From: Adhaeribacter aerolatus
GTDB taxonomy: Bacteria > Bacteroidota > Bacteroidia > Cytophagales > Hymenobacteraceae
Length of the DNA: 64,000 nucleotides
Direction of reading: 5' to 3'
Assembly (NCBI RefSeq): GCF_007991635.1
Contig: NZ_BJYS01000016.1
Coordinates: forward strand, 62,001-126,000
Shown: one piece after another, positions 44,356 through 53,786 of the stretch
Numbering within the stretch: position 1 is the stretch's first letter
Layout of the letters: each line of letters begins with the position of its first letter
Made by a program: the position numbers and the translations under genes
The notes under the pieces: generated by a model
The model's database searches: none
What the model was told of the DNA's origin: nothing
The model's input: the letters and a program-made list of their open reading frames with translations, nothing else

Positions 44356-44394
44356 AAAAAGCCTGTATTTATGCTTTAGATAAAATACAGGCTT
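44354..44394 (-). terminator. terminator of the bifunctional nuclease gene (minus strand)
   Basis: AAGCCTGTATTT (44359-44370) pairs with AAATACAGGCTT (44383-44394). The T-run lies on the minus strand (A7 at 44354-44360), so it serves the leftward gene at 44491 and backs the MlaF-like gene on the other side. Confidence 0.82.
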
Positions 44395-44490
44395 CCAATA
44401 TATTATGAAATCAATTCTAAACTAATAATTACTTTATATTTATAGCAGTTATTAGTGAAAACTTATTGCATTAAACTTAATAGTTTAAGA

Positions 44491-45093
44491 TTAATTCCGT
44501 TTATTCAGTTCATCCCGGATTTTAGCCGCTCTTTCGTAATCTTCTTTTTCCAGCGCATCTTCCAGCAATTTATTCAGTTCATCAACCGAAACGTCCCGCA
44601 GGTTGCTGCGGCTTTCACCGCTCACCATCGAACTCGGCGTAGTTTCTATTTCATCGGTTTCTTCATCATCGTCCTCCTCTAAATCGCTCAAAATAATACC
44701 CGCTTCCGATAACACGCTTTCTACCGTATAGATGGGCACGCCAAACCGCAGGCCAATGGCAATTGCATCCGAGGGCCGGGCATCTAAGTCAAACTGACGC
44801 TCGCCGTCGGAGCAAACAATTTTAGAGTAAAACACCCCTTCTTTTAAATCCGATATTAGCACTTCCAACACATTCACGTGCAAGTGCTGGGCGAAAGATT
44901 TAAATAAATCGTGGGTTAACGGCCGGTTAGGACTAATTTTCTCGATTTGGATAGCAATTGACTGCGCCTCGAACATCCCAATAATAATAGGTAACCGACG
45001 GTTGCCATCTTTCTCGCCGAGCACCAGCGCAAAAGAACCGGTTTGTGATTGACTTGATGACAAGCCTAGTATTTCTAACTGAATTTTCTTCAC
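44491..45093 (-). CDS. bifunctional nuclease (DUF151) fused to a UvrB/UvrC motif
   Basis: A 200-residue protein. The N-terminal DUF151 domain (about 1-130) has GSFALVLGEKDGNRRLPIII, GMFEAQSIAI and DARPSDAIAIGLRFGVPIY. The C-terminal 50 residues contain an acidic linker and a UVR motif (LNKLLEDALEKEDYERAAKI), the helical hairpin used in UvrB-UvrC contact. In plants and some bacteria DUF151 proteins have DNase and RNase activity; the role here is not shown. The UVR fusion suggests a link to DNA damage repair. It is 10 bases after etfA. Confidence 0.88.
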   Translation of the reverse strand: MKKIQLEILGLSSSQSQTGSFALVLGEKDGNRRLPIIIGMFEAQSIAIQIEKISPNRPLTHDLFKSFAQHLHVNVLEVLISDLKEGVFYSKIVCSDGERQFDLDARPSDAIAIGLRFGVPIYTVESVLSEAGIILSDLEEDDDEETDEIETTPSSMVSGESRSNLRDVSVDELNKLLEDALEKEDYERAAKIRDELNKRN

Positions 45094-45103
45094 TGTATAA
45101 GTT

Positions 45104-46075
45104 CTATTGATTCAAAGCTTTTGCTGCTTCTGTTAATTTTGGTAAAACGTCAGCAACATCCCCTATTATGCCATAATCAGCCGCCTTAAAAAAGGGTGCT
45201 TCCGGATCTTTGTTAATAACGACAATTACTTTAGAAGAGTTAACGCCCGCCAAATGCTGAATGGCGCCGGAAATGCCAGCCGCAATATACAAATTAGGGC
45301 TAATGGTAGTGCCGGTTTGGCCTACGTGCTCGTGGTGCGGTCGCCAACCCACATCGGCTACTGGTTTAGAGCAAGCTGTAGCCGCACCTAAGGCATCGGC
45401 CAGGTTTTCTATTAAATGCCAGTTTTCCGGCCCGCGCATACCGCGTCCACCCGACACCACTACTTCAGCTTCGGTTAAAAGCACTTTTCCGGTAGTACGA
45501 ATGGTTTCCTGCGGTGCCCCCGCCAGGTCAGCTTCCGAAAAAGCTAGCGAAATAGGTTCAATTTCGGCCGTGCCCTCCTGCTCCAGCACCTCAAAAGTAT
45601 TTTTCTTAATGGCAATAATTTTCCGCTCGGCGGTCAGGTTAACATCGGCAAACGCTTTACCGGAAAAAACGCCCCGGCGTACGGTAAAGGTATTGCCGGA
45701 AATTTCGGGTAAAGAAACCACGTTGGTCGCCAGGCTGCCATTTAACCGGATAGCCAAGCGCGCACCCACCGCCGTGCCAATATTGCTGTTAGCTAAAATA
45801 ATAACCGTAGCCCCACTGGTTTCCGCAGCCTGGGCAATAACTTTAGCGTAGGCAGTGGGCACAAAGTTTTTTACCTCCGGCTGATTACTATAATACACCT
45901 TCTGAATGCCTTGCTGCCCCAGAGTGCCCAATGCATCCGGATTAATATCGCCAATAGCAACGGCTACGGCGATAGTACTTAAAGCCTGCGCTACCTGTGC
46001 TCCATAGGAAGCTACTTCCAGTGCCGATTTTTTAACCTGCCCTTCGGCACATTCTATTAAAACTAATACCGCCAT
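45104..46075 (-). CDS. etfA: electron transfer flavoprotein alpha subunit
   Basis: A 323-residue FAD-binding subunit of the heterodimer that passes electrons from acyl-CoA dehydrogenases to the quinone pool. FAD signatures are visible in the C-terminal domain: VVSGGRGMRGPENW, TGTTISPNLYIAAGISGAIQ and HLAGVNSSKVIVVINKDPEA. The N-terminal domain has the usual alpha/beta pattern (LVLIECAEGQVKKSALEVAS). It starts six bases after etfB, giving one operon etfB-etfA. Confidence 0.95.
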   Translation of the reverse strand: MAVLVLIECAEGQVKKSALEVASYGAQVAQALSTIAVAVAIGDINPDALGTLGQQGIQKVYYSNQPEVKNFVPTAYAKVIAQAAETSGATVIILANSNIGTAVGARLAIRLNGSLATNVVSLPEISGNTFTVRRGVFSGKAFADVNLTAERKIIAIKKNTFEVLEQEGTAEIEPISLAFSEADLAGAPQETIRTTGKVLLTEAEVVVSGGRGMRGPENWHLIENLADALGAATACSKPVADVGWRPHHEHVGQTGTTISPNLYIAAGISGAIQHLAGVNSSKVIVVINKDPEAPFFKAADYGIIGDVADVLPKLTEAAKALNQ

Positions 46076-46080
46076 CGTCT

Positions 46081-46818
46081 TTAAATTACTTTCGCTTCGT
46101 TTCTTAACAACCGGATTAATTCGCCCGCGTTGGCCGGATCAATCAGTTTTACGCCTGATTTTTTTTCGGGAAGGCTATAGCTTTCGTACACAGTGCCGGA
46201 TTCGGCATTTACCGGCGGAACTACTTTTAAGGGTTTGGTACGGGCGGTCATAATACCGCGCATATTGGGTATGCGGGGTTCGGCCATGGGTTGTTGGCAA
46301 CTGGCCACCAGCGGCAGGTTAACCGTAATTATTTCTTTTCCGCCTTCAATTTCCCGCTCCAGGGTAGCCGCTGTACCATTCACATCCAGTTTAATGGCCG
46401 GTACAATGGCAGGCAGGCTTAATAACTCGGCTACCATGCCGTGCACCTGAAAACCATTATAGTCCACCGACTCTTTCCCCATCAATATTAAATCGTAATT
46501 ACCTTCCTGGGCGTAGTGCGCAATTTGCCGGGCCACAAACAAGGCATCGGCCGGTTTGGCATCTACCCGAATGGCTTCATCAGCCCCGATTGCTAAGGCT
46601 TTTCTAATATTCGCATCGGAATCAGCTTCGCCTACATTTATTACCGTAACCGTTCCGCCCTGCGCTTCCTTTAGTTCAATGGCCCGGGTTAAAGCGTATT
46701 CGTCGTAAGGATTTATAACAAATTGTACCCCGGCGGTATTTAAATTTTTATTATCAGGCGTAAAAGTAATTTTGGTAGTGGTATCCGGAACGTTACTTAT
46801 GCAAACTAGTATCCTCAT
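46081..46818 (-). CDS. etfB: electron transfer flavoprotein beta subunit
   Basis: A 245-residue subunit with the AMP-binding fold: RILVCISNVPDTTTKI, INPYDEYALTRAIELKE, GADEAIRVDAKPADALFVAR and the ETF beta signature region LPAIVPAIKLDVNG and LPLVASCQQPMAEPRIPNMR. Partner of etfA, six bases before it. Divergent from the TPR-like gene with a 64-base gap. Confidence 0.94.
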   Translation of the reverse strand: MRILVCISNVPDTTTKITFTPDNKNLNTAGVQFVINPYDEYALTRAIELKEAQGGTVTVINVGEADSDANIRKALAIGADEAIRVDAKPADALFVARQIAHYAQEGNYDLILMGKESVDYNGFQVHGMVAELLSLPAIVPAIKLDVNGTAATLEREIEGGKEIITVNLPLVASCQQPMAEPRIPNMRGIMTARTKPLKVVPPVNAESGTVYESYSLPEKKSGVKLIDPANAGELIRLLRNEAKVI

Positions 46819-46820
46819 CC

Positions 46821-46850
46821 TTGAAATATTACGTTATACCTATAAATTTG
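46821..46850 (+). promoter_or_regulatory. promoter of the TPR-like gene
   Basis: TTG (46821-46823), 19 bases, then TAAATTTG (46843-46850), a perfect match to the Bacteroidota promoter. The start codon at 46883 would have a leader of about 26 bases. The TTG lies just inside the divergent gap before etfB. Confidence 0.75.
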
Positions 46851-46882
46851 GGCGAAGTTAAATAATTTTATATCAAATAGAA

Positions 46883-47215
46883 ATGACACCTACCCGTTTA
46901 GAGCAACTTTTAGAATTTTATAAAGAAGATCCTTCCGACGCTTTTACCATCTATGCTTTAGCCACCGAATACCTGAAAATAGATACCCAGAAATCAAAAG
47001 AATATTACGAGTTGCTGCTGGCCGAGCACCCGAACTACGTGGGGACTTACTACCATGCTGCCAAACTGTACGATGAATTGGGCCAAAAGGATGAGGCCGA
47101 AAAGGTTTATAAAAAAGGGATGCAAATCAGCCGGCAGGAAGGCAATATGCACGCTTTTTCGGAATTACAGCAAGCTTACAACAAATTTATGGGCCTGGAT
47201 TACGAAGATGATTAA
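46883..47215 (+). CDS. small TPR-like (tetratricopeptide) protein
   Basis: A 110-residue helical protein with about two tetratricopeptide-like units: DAFTIYALATEYLKID, SKEYYELLLAEHPNYVGTYY and AKLYDELGQKDEAEKVYKK. No signal peptide. TPRs are protein-contact scaffolds; a partner is not visible. The well-formed promoter upstream supports that it is a real gene. A gap of 80 bases leads to the convergent peptidase gene. Confidence 0.82.
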   Translation: MTPTRLEQLLEFYKEDPSDAFTIYALATEYLKIDTQKSKEYYELLLAEHPNYVGTYYHAAKLYDELGQKDEAEKVYKKGMQISRQEGNMHAFSELQQAYNKFMGLDYEDD

Positions 47216-47295
47216 TTATCTTCTACCCTGCTTTTCTCCTCCGTTAGCTTTAGAAATTCAATTTTTTAAGATTTTCACCAAGCCTCCACCAATAG

Positions 47296-48594
47296 TTATT
47301 CGGCTGAAGGCGGAATTCTGGTAGGCGTATCTGCACCCGAAATAATGCTGGTTGCCCCTTTAGCAATGGCTTTAATAATTTGCGTCATGCTGCTGATATT
47401 CAGGCTCTCGAATTCGTCGTCTACGGAGTGGTATAATTTATCGGTGTCTATTTTGTCGGAGGAGAGGCTATGCGCCGGTACCCCCAACCGGGCCAGCGTG
47501 GCATTATCGGAACGATAAAATAAATTTTGCTGGGTATACGGGTCTGGGTGGAACTGGTAAGGGCTGCCCGCCAGATTCTTTTGCATAATTGTTCCCAAAT
47601 CGGAACGCTCGAACCCCGTGATAAATCCGGCATTTTTGCCGAACTGCGATTCTTTGCCAATCATTTCGATGTTAAACATGGCCGATATTTTAAGCGGGTC
47701 TAGTTGCTTCGAAAAATATTGCGACCCAAAGCCGCCTACTTCTTCGGCGGTAAAAGCCACAAATATTAAGGTGCGCTCGTTGTTCTTCTGCTTTTTAAAA
47801 TGTCTGGCCAGGGTAATCACGGCCGTAGTGCCCGAAGCATCATCGTCGGCTCCATTCGCTATTGAATCGCCGTTTACCGCCGTTAGTATTCCTATATGGT
47901 CGTAGTGAGCCGAAATTATTACGTATTCTTCTTTTCTGGATTTTCCTGGCAGCACTCCTACCACGTTATTTAGTTTCTGTTCGGTAATCCTGTTTTTAAC
48001 CGATATGTTAAAATTATTTACTTCGGGTAATTCCGTTAATACAAATACAACCCCTGTGTTTTGCTTTTGCAGTTTAATATTCGAGCGTTGCAGGTAATTC
48101 TGGTATCTTTTAAAAATAGCGGCATGGCTGGGATGTACCAGTACCAAAAGATTTTGATCCTGGTTTAAATATTTACCGGCTTCGGCTACAAAATTGGCGG
48201 TAGCCGGAATTAGCACCTGCTTAATCGTAGCGTTAGTCGGTGTCCAGTTAAGTTCTTCCTGCGAAACACTTAGGATAACCCCTTCGTTGGGAATTTCCTG
48301 TTCGTTCAGTAATATTTTTTGACTAAGTGGCTGAATCTGGTAGGTGGTAAAGGTCTGCTCGTAGGAACTTAAACCGGGCAAAAATTCTAAACCTATTTTT
48401 TTAAACTCCTTCTGTATAAAGTTACTTGCCTTCTGAATACCAGGCGTAAATACTTGCCGCCCCTGCATATCATCAGCCGATAAAGTCCGGACAATACGGG
48501 CCACTTCTTTTTCTTTGATTTTTATTTTCTGGGCGGTTACCGGCAACCAAAAACCTAACGAAACCCCCAGAATTATATAAAATTTCTGCCTCAT
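47296..48594 (-). CDS. M28-family zinc peptidase, secreted
   Basis: A 432-residue exported aminopeptidase-type enzyme. The signal peptide (about 1-22) ends in LPVTAQ. The M28 fold has zinc ligands and catalytic residues in ISAHYDHIG, GADDDASGTTAVITLARHF, VAFTAEEVGGFGSQYFSKQL, FNIEMIG and YHSVDDEFESLN. A PA-like insert (about 110-215) precedes the catalytic part. ATG at 48594 is preferred: the longer frame from 48723 adds 43 residues of non-signal sequence. On the mRNA side a small hairpin (ACTCCG/CGGAGT at 48625-48646 on the plus strand) sits in the leader. Confidence 0.9.
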   Translation of the reverse strand: MRQKFYIILGVSLGFWLPVTAQKIKIKEKEVARIVRTLSADDMQGRQVFTPGIQKASNFIQKEFKKIGLEFLPGLSSYEQTFTTYQIQPLSQKILLNEQEIPNEGVILSVSQEELNWTPTNATIKQVLIPATANFVAEAGKYLNQDQNLLVLVHPSHAAIFKRYQNYLQRSNIKLQKQNTGVVFVLTELPEVNNFNISVKNRITEQKLNNVVGVLPGKSRKEEYVIISAHYDHIGILTAVNGDSIANGADDDASGTTAVITLARHFKKQKNNERTLIFVAFTAEEVGGFGSQYFSKQLDPLKISAMFNIEMIGKESQFGKNAGFITGFERSDLGTIMQKNLAGSPYQFHPDPYTQQNLFYRSDNATLARLGVPAHSLSSDKIDTDKLYHSVDDEFESLNISSMTQIIKAIAKGATSIISGADTPTRIPPSAE

Positions 48595-48939
48595 TATTTT
48601 AATATTATTTAAATTGAAATTCTCACTCCGCCCATCAAAACGGAGTTCATAAATATCGCATTCGTCTGTGCAATTACGTAATTTTATACAAAATATGGTT
48701 TGTAAGGGGTAAAGAAAAGGCAACCTGCAAAAGCTAGCAGCTTGAAATGGTTAAGACCCGAAACTTTGCTATAAAGAAAAACATTAAAAATAAACCGATA
48801 CATTTCTACAGAATAGCACGTTATCAAAACGGCTATTAATAAGTATATTATTTATTTCAAATGCCAAATCTTTTTTCTCTCAAAAAATAAGCTAAGGTGC
48901 ATCAAAATTGCGTATACGCTCCACTAAGTTTTAATCCTT
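48595..48939. other. 345-base divergent gap
   Basis: Divergent promoter region of the M28 peptidase and the dienelactone-hydrolase-like gene. A six-base hairpin (48625-48646) is the only structure I see; no convincing TAnnTTTG element in either direction and no RNA gene. Confidence 0.5.
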
Positions 48940-49839
48940 ATGAAAAAACTATTAAGTACTTGTTTATTCTTATGCCTGAGCCTGGCCTACACTTTTGGTC
49001 AATCGGCTCATAAACATTCGGCCGATCATAGTTGCTGTACCAACCCCTACCAGGCCCCTACGGCTTTTGCCATGCTTACGCACGATAAGCAATTCGTGAG
49101 CGGCCACGCCTCGCCGCTACCCTACGTACACGTGAGTGCGGTGGGCAAAATGATTACCTTTAGCACGCCCGATGGTAAAACCGGTCGCGCCTACGAACTT
49201 AAACCCGCTAAAAAATCGAATAAGTATTTGTTTGTATTCCAGGAATGGTGGGGCCTGAACGACCATATTAAGAAAGAAGCCGAAAGTTATTTTAATGATT
49301 TAGGCGAAGTAAATGTGCTTGCGCTGGATTTATACGACGGCAAAGTAGCCACCAACGCCGAAGAAGCCGTTAAACTGGTACAAGCAGTAGATCCGCAACG
49401 GGCCGAAGCTATTATAAATGGAGCCCGGGAATATGCGGGTAAAAAAGCCGAGATTGCCAATATAGGTTGGTGTTTCGGCGGGGGCTGGTCTTTGCAGTCG
49501 GCGATAATTAATGGCAAGCAAACGGTGGGTTGTGTTATGTTCTACGGCATGCCCGAAAAAAATGTAGCGCGCTTAAAAATGCTCAACTCCGATGTGCTGG
49601 GCTTTTTTGCGGGACGAGAGAAAAATATTAACCCCGAAGTGGTAAAGGAATTTGAAACTAATATGAAGGCGGCCGGTAAAAAAATAAGAACCCGCATTTA
49701 CGATGCCGAGCACGCTTTTGCTAACCCGAGTAACCCAAACTATCACCAGAAATTTGCCGCCGAAACCCACCGGTTAGCAGCCAGTTACTTACGCGATCGT
49801 TTCGACTTAAAAGAGCAGTTTAATCTAAAAAATAATTAA
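48940..49839 (+). CDS. secreted dienelactone hydrolase family protein
   Basis: A 299-residue alpha/beta hydrolase. The signal peptide (about 1-20, ending AYTFGQS) is followed by a His/Cys-rich stretch (AHKHSADHSCCTNPY). The catalytic fold has QEWWGLNDHIKKEAESY, the nucleophile in IGWCFGGGWSLQ (Cys, as in dienelactone hydrolase) and the His in DAEHAFANPSNP. The usual acidic residue after GFFAG is not obvious: the segment reads AGREKNINPEVV. The role could be hydrolysis of a lactone, ester or a similar bond; the substrate is unknown. Terminator follows. Confidence 0.87.
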   Translation: MKKLLSTCLFLCLSLAYTFGQSAHKHSADHSCCTNPYQAPTAFAMLTHDKQFVSGHASPLPYVHVSAVGKMITFSTPDGKTGRAYELKPAKKSNKYLFVFQEWWGLNDHIKKEAESYFNDLGEVNVLALDLYDGKVATNAEEAVKLVQAVDPQRAEAIINGAREYAGKKAEIANIGWCFGGGWSLQSAIINGKQTVGCVMFYGMPEKNVARLKMLNSDVLGFFAGREKNINPEVVKEFETNMKAAGKKIRTRIYDAEHAFANPSNPNYHQKFAAETHRLAASYLRDRFDLKEQFNLKNN

Positions 49840-49865
49840 AAGCAGGTTATATTTTATAGTAAAAT

Positions 49866-49902
49866 AAAAGAGGAGGCTAAACCAATTGGAGCCTCCTCTT
49901 CT
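49866..49902. terminator. bidirectional terminator at the end of the trp operon
   Basis: AGAGGAGGCT (49869-49878) and AGCCTCCTCT (49890-49899) form a perfect ten-base stem between the hydrolase gene and the leftward DAHP synthase gene, with an A/T-rich flank on both sides. Confidence 0.85.
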
Positions 49903-49939
49903 GTTTTATTCGGATTTCTGATTAAATCTTTACTTTTAT

Positions 49940-50953
49940 TTAACCCAGTTGCTCCCGCAACGCATAAGCAGCCCGCAGCTTCTTTACCAACCGCTCCGAT
50001 TCCGCAAAGTTTAAAGTTTGGGCACCATCCGAGGCCGCCTCTTCTGGTTTTTCGTGGGTTTCATAAATAATACCATCCGCACCCGCCATAACTGCAGCCA
50101 ATGCCATGGGTTCAATATATTCCCGAATACCTATACCATGCGACGGATCTACTATTACCGGCAGATGGGTTTTATCTTTTAAGATCGGAACAGCATTTAA
50201 ATCCAATGTATTGCGGCTGGCCGTTTCGTACGTTCGGATACCGCGTTCGCATAAAATCAGCTTTTCATTCCCGCCCGAAAAAACGTACTCTGCCGAATAC
50301 AGCAGTTCATCAATAGTACCCGATATACCCCGCTTGATCATCACCGGTTTATCTACTTTCCCCAATTCATCTAATAAATTAAAGTTTTGGGTATTGCGGG
50401 CGCCCACCTGAAAAATATCCACGTAATCCAGCATCGGGGCAATCTGTGAAACCTGCATTACTTCGGTAATAATTTTAATCCCGTTTTCGCGGCACATGCG
50501 GTAAAACAGTTTCAGGCCATCTATACCCAAACCCCGGAAAGAATACGGTGAACTCCGGGGCTTAAACACCCCACCCCGCATAATGCGAATATCATTGGCC
50601 TTTAAATGATCTATCGTTTTCTGGATCTGCGTTTCGTCTTCGATAGAGCAAGGTCCAGCCATAATGGCAAAATTGCCTTGCTTTATTTGCAGCCCGTCGC
50701 CCAAATCAACTACCGAAGGATTAACTTTCCACTTCCGCGAAACCAGTTTAAAGTCATCGGAAACCCGGTGCAAATCTTTAATGCCGGGCATGTGGCCAAC
50801 AGTCCGGATATCGAATTCGCTTTTGCCAATGCCGATCAAATAATTGCAGCACTGGGTTTTAACCTCCGTTGCCTTGTATTTAGCTGACTTTAACTTTGAA
50901 ATAATAGCCGCTTTTTCCTGCTCGGTTACGCCTTCTTTTAATTGGATAATCAT
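49940..50953 (-). CDS. aroF: 3-deoxy-7-phosphoheptulonate synthase (DAHP synthase)
   Basis: A 337-residue type I-beta DAHP synthase that opens the shikimate pathway by joining phosphoenolpyruvate and erythrose-4-phosphate. An N-terminal ferredoxin/ACT-like regulatory domain (about 1-75, MIIQLKEGVTEQEKAAIISK) is followed by a TIM barrel with MAGPCSIEDE, GGVFKPRSSPYSFRGLG, GARNTQNFNLL, MIKRGISGTIDELL, VDPSHGIGIREYI and YETHEKPEEAASDGAQTL. The architecture is that of Thermotoga-type enzymes, in which the N-terminal domain binds aromatic amino acids. It lies 149 bases after trpA on the same strand, before the operon terminator, so it may be the last gene of the trp unit. Confidence 0.94.
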   Translation of the reverse strand: MIIQLKEGVTEQEKAAIISKLKSAKYKATEVKTQCCNYLIGIGKSEFDIRTVGHMPGIKDLHRVSDDFKLVSRKWKVNPSVVDLGDGLQIKQGNFAIMAGPCSIEDETQIQKTIDHLKANDIRIMRGGVFKPRSSPYSFRGLGIDGLKLFYRMCRENGIKIITEVMQVSQIAPMLDYVDIFQVGARNTQNFNLLDELGKVDKPVMIKRGISGTIDELLYSAEYVFSGGNEKLILCERGIRTYETASRNTLDLNAVPILKDKTHLPVIVDPSHGIGIREYIEPMALAAVMAGADGIIYETHEKPEEAASDGAQTLNFAESERLVKKLRAAYALREQLG

Positions 50954-51102
50954 TTTATTAGCTATTGGCTTTTAGGAATTAGTTAACAGGGTTTAGTAAT
51001 TAGTTTTTGAGTGAAACAAAATATAAATCGTTTCAATTTAATTAGCTTAAAAACAATAATTTAAATAACAAACCCTAAACTAAATTTATACTCAAATAAT
51101 TA

Positions 51103-51897
51103 TTAAGCTGATACGGGTTCCTGGGCTTTTACTTCCTGGATAAAGTCTCGGATATTTTGTTCCAGGCTTTCTTTCTGCTGGATTACTTTAATAAAAGCGC
51201 TACCAATAATGGCCCCTTCGGCGTATTTACAAGCCAACTGAAAAGAAGACCGGTCAGAAATACCAAAGCCAATCAATTTTGGATTTTTCAGGTTCAGTTG
51301 CTGGATGCGCTGGAAATATTGCAGTTGTTTGGCATCGCCGCCCACTTTATTACCGGTGGTACTCGCCGACGAAACCAGGTAAATAAACGAATTGGTTAAG
51401 GCATCGATTTTCCGGATGCGTTCTTCGCTGGTTTGCGGCGTAACCAGGAAAATAACACTCAGGTTATATTTCCGGAACAAAGGCTCGTATTCTTCTTCGT
51501 ACTCGTGGAGCGGCATATCCGGCAAAATCAGCCCGTCTACTCCTACCCGCGCTGCTTCCTGGCAAAACTTTTCTATCCCAAACTGCAGCACCGGGTTCAG
51601 GTAGCCCATCAGAATAATAGGTAAATTTACCTGTTGCTTTACTTCCGCCAACTGACTGAATAACTTTTTGATAGACATACCATTACGCAAAGCTACTGTA
51701 TTACTTTGTTGAATAGTAGGTCCATCAGCTAACGGGTCAGAATAAGGCATGCCAATTTCCACAATATCGGCCCCGGCCGCTTCCAACGTTTTCAGCACAA
51801 CGCCGGTACTTTCCAGTTCTGGAAAACCAGCGGTAAAATATACATTCAGGAGATTCTCCCGCTTCTCCCGGAACAAGTTAACTAATCTATTCTCCAT
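51103..51897 (-). CDS. trpA: tryptophan synthase alpha chain
   Basis: A 264-residue TIM-barrel subunit that cleaves indole-3-glycerol phosphate to indole. The motifs [20 protein letters not shown] (with catalytic Glu and Asp), [44 protein letters not shown] and [12 protein letters not shown] are present. Its start overlaps the end of trpB by eleven bases, as expected for the alpha-beta complex. Confidence 0.96.
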   Translation of the reverse strand: MENRLVNLFREKRENLLNVYFTAGFPELESTGVVLKTLEAAGADIVEIGMPYSDPLADGPTIQQSNTVALRNGMSIKKLFSQLAEVKQQVNLPIILMGYLNPVLQFGIEKFCQEAARVGVDGLILPDMPLHEYEEEYEPLFRKYNLSVIFLVTPQTSEERIRKIDALTNSFIYLVSSASTTGNKVGGDAKQLQYFQRIQQLNLKNPKLIGFGISDRSSFQLACKYAEGAIIGSAFIKVIQQKESLEQNIRDFIQEVKAQEPVSA

Positions 51898-53089
51898 GAG
51901 GTTTTTCGATGTCTTCTAAGTAATTAATAATAGTTGCCAGATCTTTATCGCCGCGGCCCGAGAGGTTTAACACCACCACATCTGTTGGTTTCAGCTCCAT
52001 TTTATTTAAGGCAGATAAAGCATGCGCTGATTCTATGGCCGGAATAATGCCTTCGAGCCGGCTAAGCAATACCACGCTCTGCATAGATTCATCGTCGGTG
52101 ATGCTGTAGAACTTGGCCCGGCCGGTTTCCCACAAATGCGCGTGCAAGGGGCCTATACCCGGGTAATCCAGGCCAGCCGATATAGAATGGGGCTCTACAA
52201 TCTGGCCGTCTTCGGTTTGCATGAGCAAGGTTTTACTGCCGTGAATAACACCCAGCGTACCCAACACCGAAGTAGCAGCCGAAAAACCGGTATCTACGCC
52301 GTGGCCAGCCGCTTCCACGGCCACTAATTTTACTTCCGGCTCGTTCAGGTAATGGTAAAAAGCACCGGCCGCATTGCTGCCGCCCCCTACGCAGGCTACC
52401 ACATAATCCGGGTTAGAACGGCCTTCTTTTTCCTGCAACTGTTGCTTTATCTCTTCACTGATAACGGCCTGAAAACGAGCTACCATATCGGGGTAAGGAT
52501 GTGGCCCTACTACCGACCCAATAATATAGTGCGTATCTTCCGGATTACTGATCCAATCCCGGATAGCTTCGTTGGTAGCATCTTTTAAAGTCTGGCTGCC
52601 GGATGTTACGGGTACGACCGTAGCACCCAGCAATTGCATCCGGGCCACGTTTGGTTTCTGGCGCTCTGTATCAATCTTGCCCATGTATACCACGCACTCC
52701 AAACCGGCCAAAGCACAAACGGTAGCCGTAGCCACGCCGTGCTGGCCGGCGCCGGTCTCGGCAATAATCCGGGTTTTTCCCAACCGCTTCGCCAGTAAAA
52801 TTTGGCCGACCGTATTATTTATTTTATGCGCGCCGGTGTGCGCCAGGTCTTCGCGCTTCAGGTAAATTTTGGCGTTATACTTTTCGGAAAGCCGCTGCGC
52901 GTAATACAATGGCGTTGGTCTGCCTACATAATCTCGCAGTAAGCTTTGCAGTTCCTCCTGAAAGGACGGCTCGTAAATAATTTCCAGGTACTTCTGCCGC
53001 AGCTCCTCTACATTTGGGTACAGCATTTCGGGAATATATGCGCCCCCGTAATTGCCGTAATAGCCGCGCTCATCAACTGAATATTTCAT
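51887..53089 (-). CDS. trpB: tryptophan synthase beta chain
   Basis: A 400-residue PLP enzyme of the TrpB1 type that joins indole and serine to tryptophan. Signature pieces: [51 protein letters not shown] (Lys of the PLP Schiff base in HKINN), [33 protein letters not shown] and [16 protein letters not shown]. It is 20 bases after trpF and overlaps trpA. Confidence 0.97.
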   Translation of the reverse strand: MKYSVDERGYYGNYGGAYIPEMLYPNVEELRQKYLEIIYEPSFQEELQSLLRDYVGRPTPLYYAQRLSEKYNAKIYLKREDLAHTGAHKINNTVGQILLAKRLGKTRIIAETGAGQHGVATATVCALAGLECVVYMGKIDTERQKPNVARMQLLGATVVPVTSGSQTLKDATNEAIRDWISNPEDTHYIIGSVVGPHPYPDMVARFQAVISEEIKQQLQEKEGRSNPDYVVACVGGGSNAAGAFYHYLNEPEVKLVAVEAAGHGVDTGFSAATSVLGTLGVIHGSKTLLMQTEDGQIVEPHSISAGLDYPGIGPLHAHLWETGRAKFYSITDDESMQSVVLLSRLEGIIPAIESAHALSALNKMELKPTDVVVLNLSGRGDKDLATIINYLEDIEKPHGE

Positions 53090-53109
53090 CTCTTTTGTTT
53101 TTTATTTCT

Positions 53110-53784
53110 TTACGCTTGCCTGATTTTGCCGAAAAAGGCCTGCACTTTGGCACTGTCTTTCAGGGCCGGGCTTAATTCAAATCGGCTGTTAATATCTATG
53201 CCTTTTAACAATGGTAATTCCAGTCTTTTAATCTGGTCTACATGCGCCAGGTCAATTCCCCCACTCAGGAAAAAAGGTGTTTCACCCTGGTAATTTTTCA
53301 ATATATCCCAATTGAACCGCACCCCATTTCCGCCGTAATCATTTCCTTTGGTATCAAACAAATAATAATCGCAGGTGCCTTCGTAAGCTTCTAATGTTTC
53401 AAAAGCAAAGGCATCATCCACCGAGAAAGCTTTTAAAACCAACAAGCCCGTTTCTTTTAGCTGTTGGCAAAGTTCCGGCAATTCTTCGCCGTGTAGTTGT
53501 ACCGCCTCCAGTTTATATTTTTCGGCTGTCTGCCGGATGGTTTCGTAGGTTTCGTTTACAAACACGCCTACTTTGCAGGTAGTTGCCGGCATATTTTTCA
53601 GCGAGTCTGCCGGTATTTCGTCGCCTACAAAACGAGTTGATTTCGGGTAAAAAATAAAGCCCAGGTAATCTGGTTTCAGCGCCAATATTTCCTGAATATT
53701 TTCAGGCTGCCGCATGCCGCATACCTTTAGTAGCAGCGCATTTTGGCGAAGTTTAATATTTTCGGAATTGGCAGCAGCTCCCAT
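53110..53784 (-). CDS. trpF: phosphoribosylanthranilate isomerase
   Basis: A 224-residue TIM-barrel enzyme catalysing the Amadori rearrangement of phosphoribosylanthranilate. Motifs: LLLKVCGMRQPENI (catalytic Cys), DYLGFIFYPKSTRF, KVGVFVNE, AVQLHGEELP, FDTKGNDYGGNGVRFNWDIL and FFLSGGIDLAHV. ATG at 53784 is chosen because it lies two bases after the trpC stop; the longer frame from 53832 would overlap trpC by 46 bases and adds sequence unlike the family. Confidence 0.94.
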   Translation of the reverse strand: MGAAANSENIKLRQNALLLKVCGMRQPENIQEILALKPDYLGFIFYPKSTRFVGDEIPADSLKNMPATTCKVGVFVNETYETIRQTAEKYKLEAVQLHGEELPELCQQLKETGLLVLKAFSVDDAFAFETLEAYEGTCDYYLFDTKGNDYGGNGVRFNWDILKNYQGETPFFLSGGIDLAHVDQIKRLELPLLKGIDINSRFELSPALKDSAKVQAFFGKIRQA

Positions 53785-53786
53785 CT

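Noticed and set aside
45261-45851. 196-residue plus-strand frame opposite etfA
   Set aside because: Antisense to a conserved gene and without any family pattern; typical of long shadow frames.
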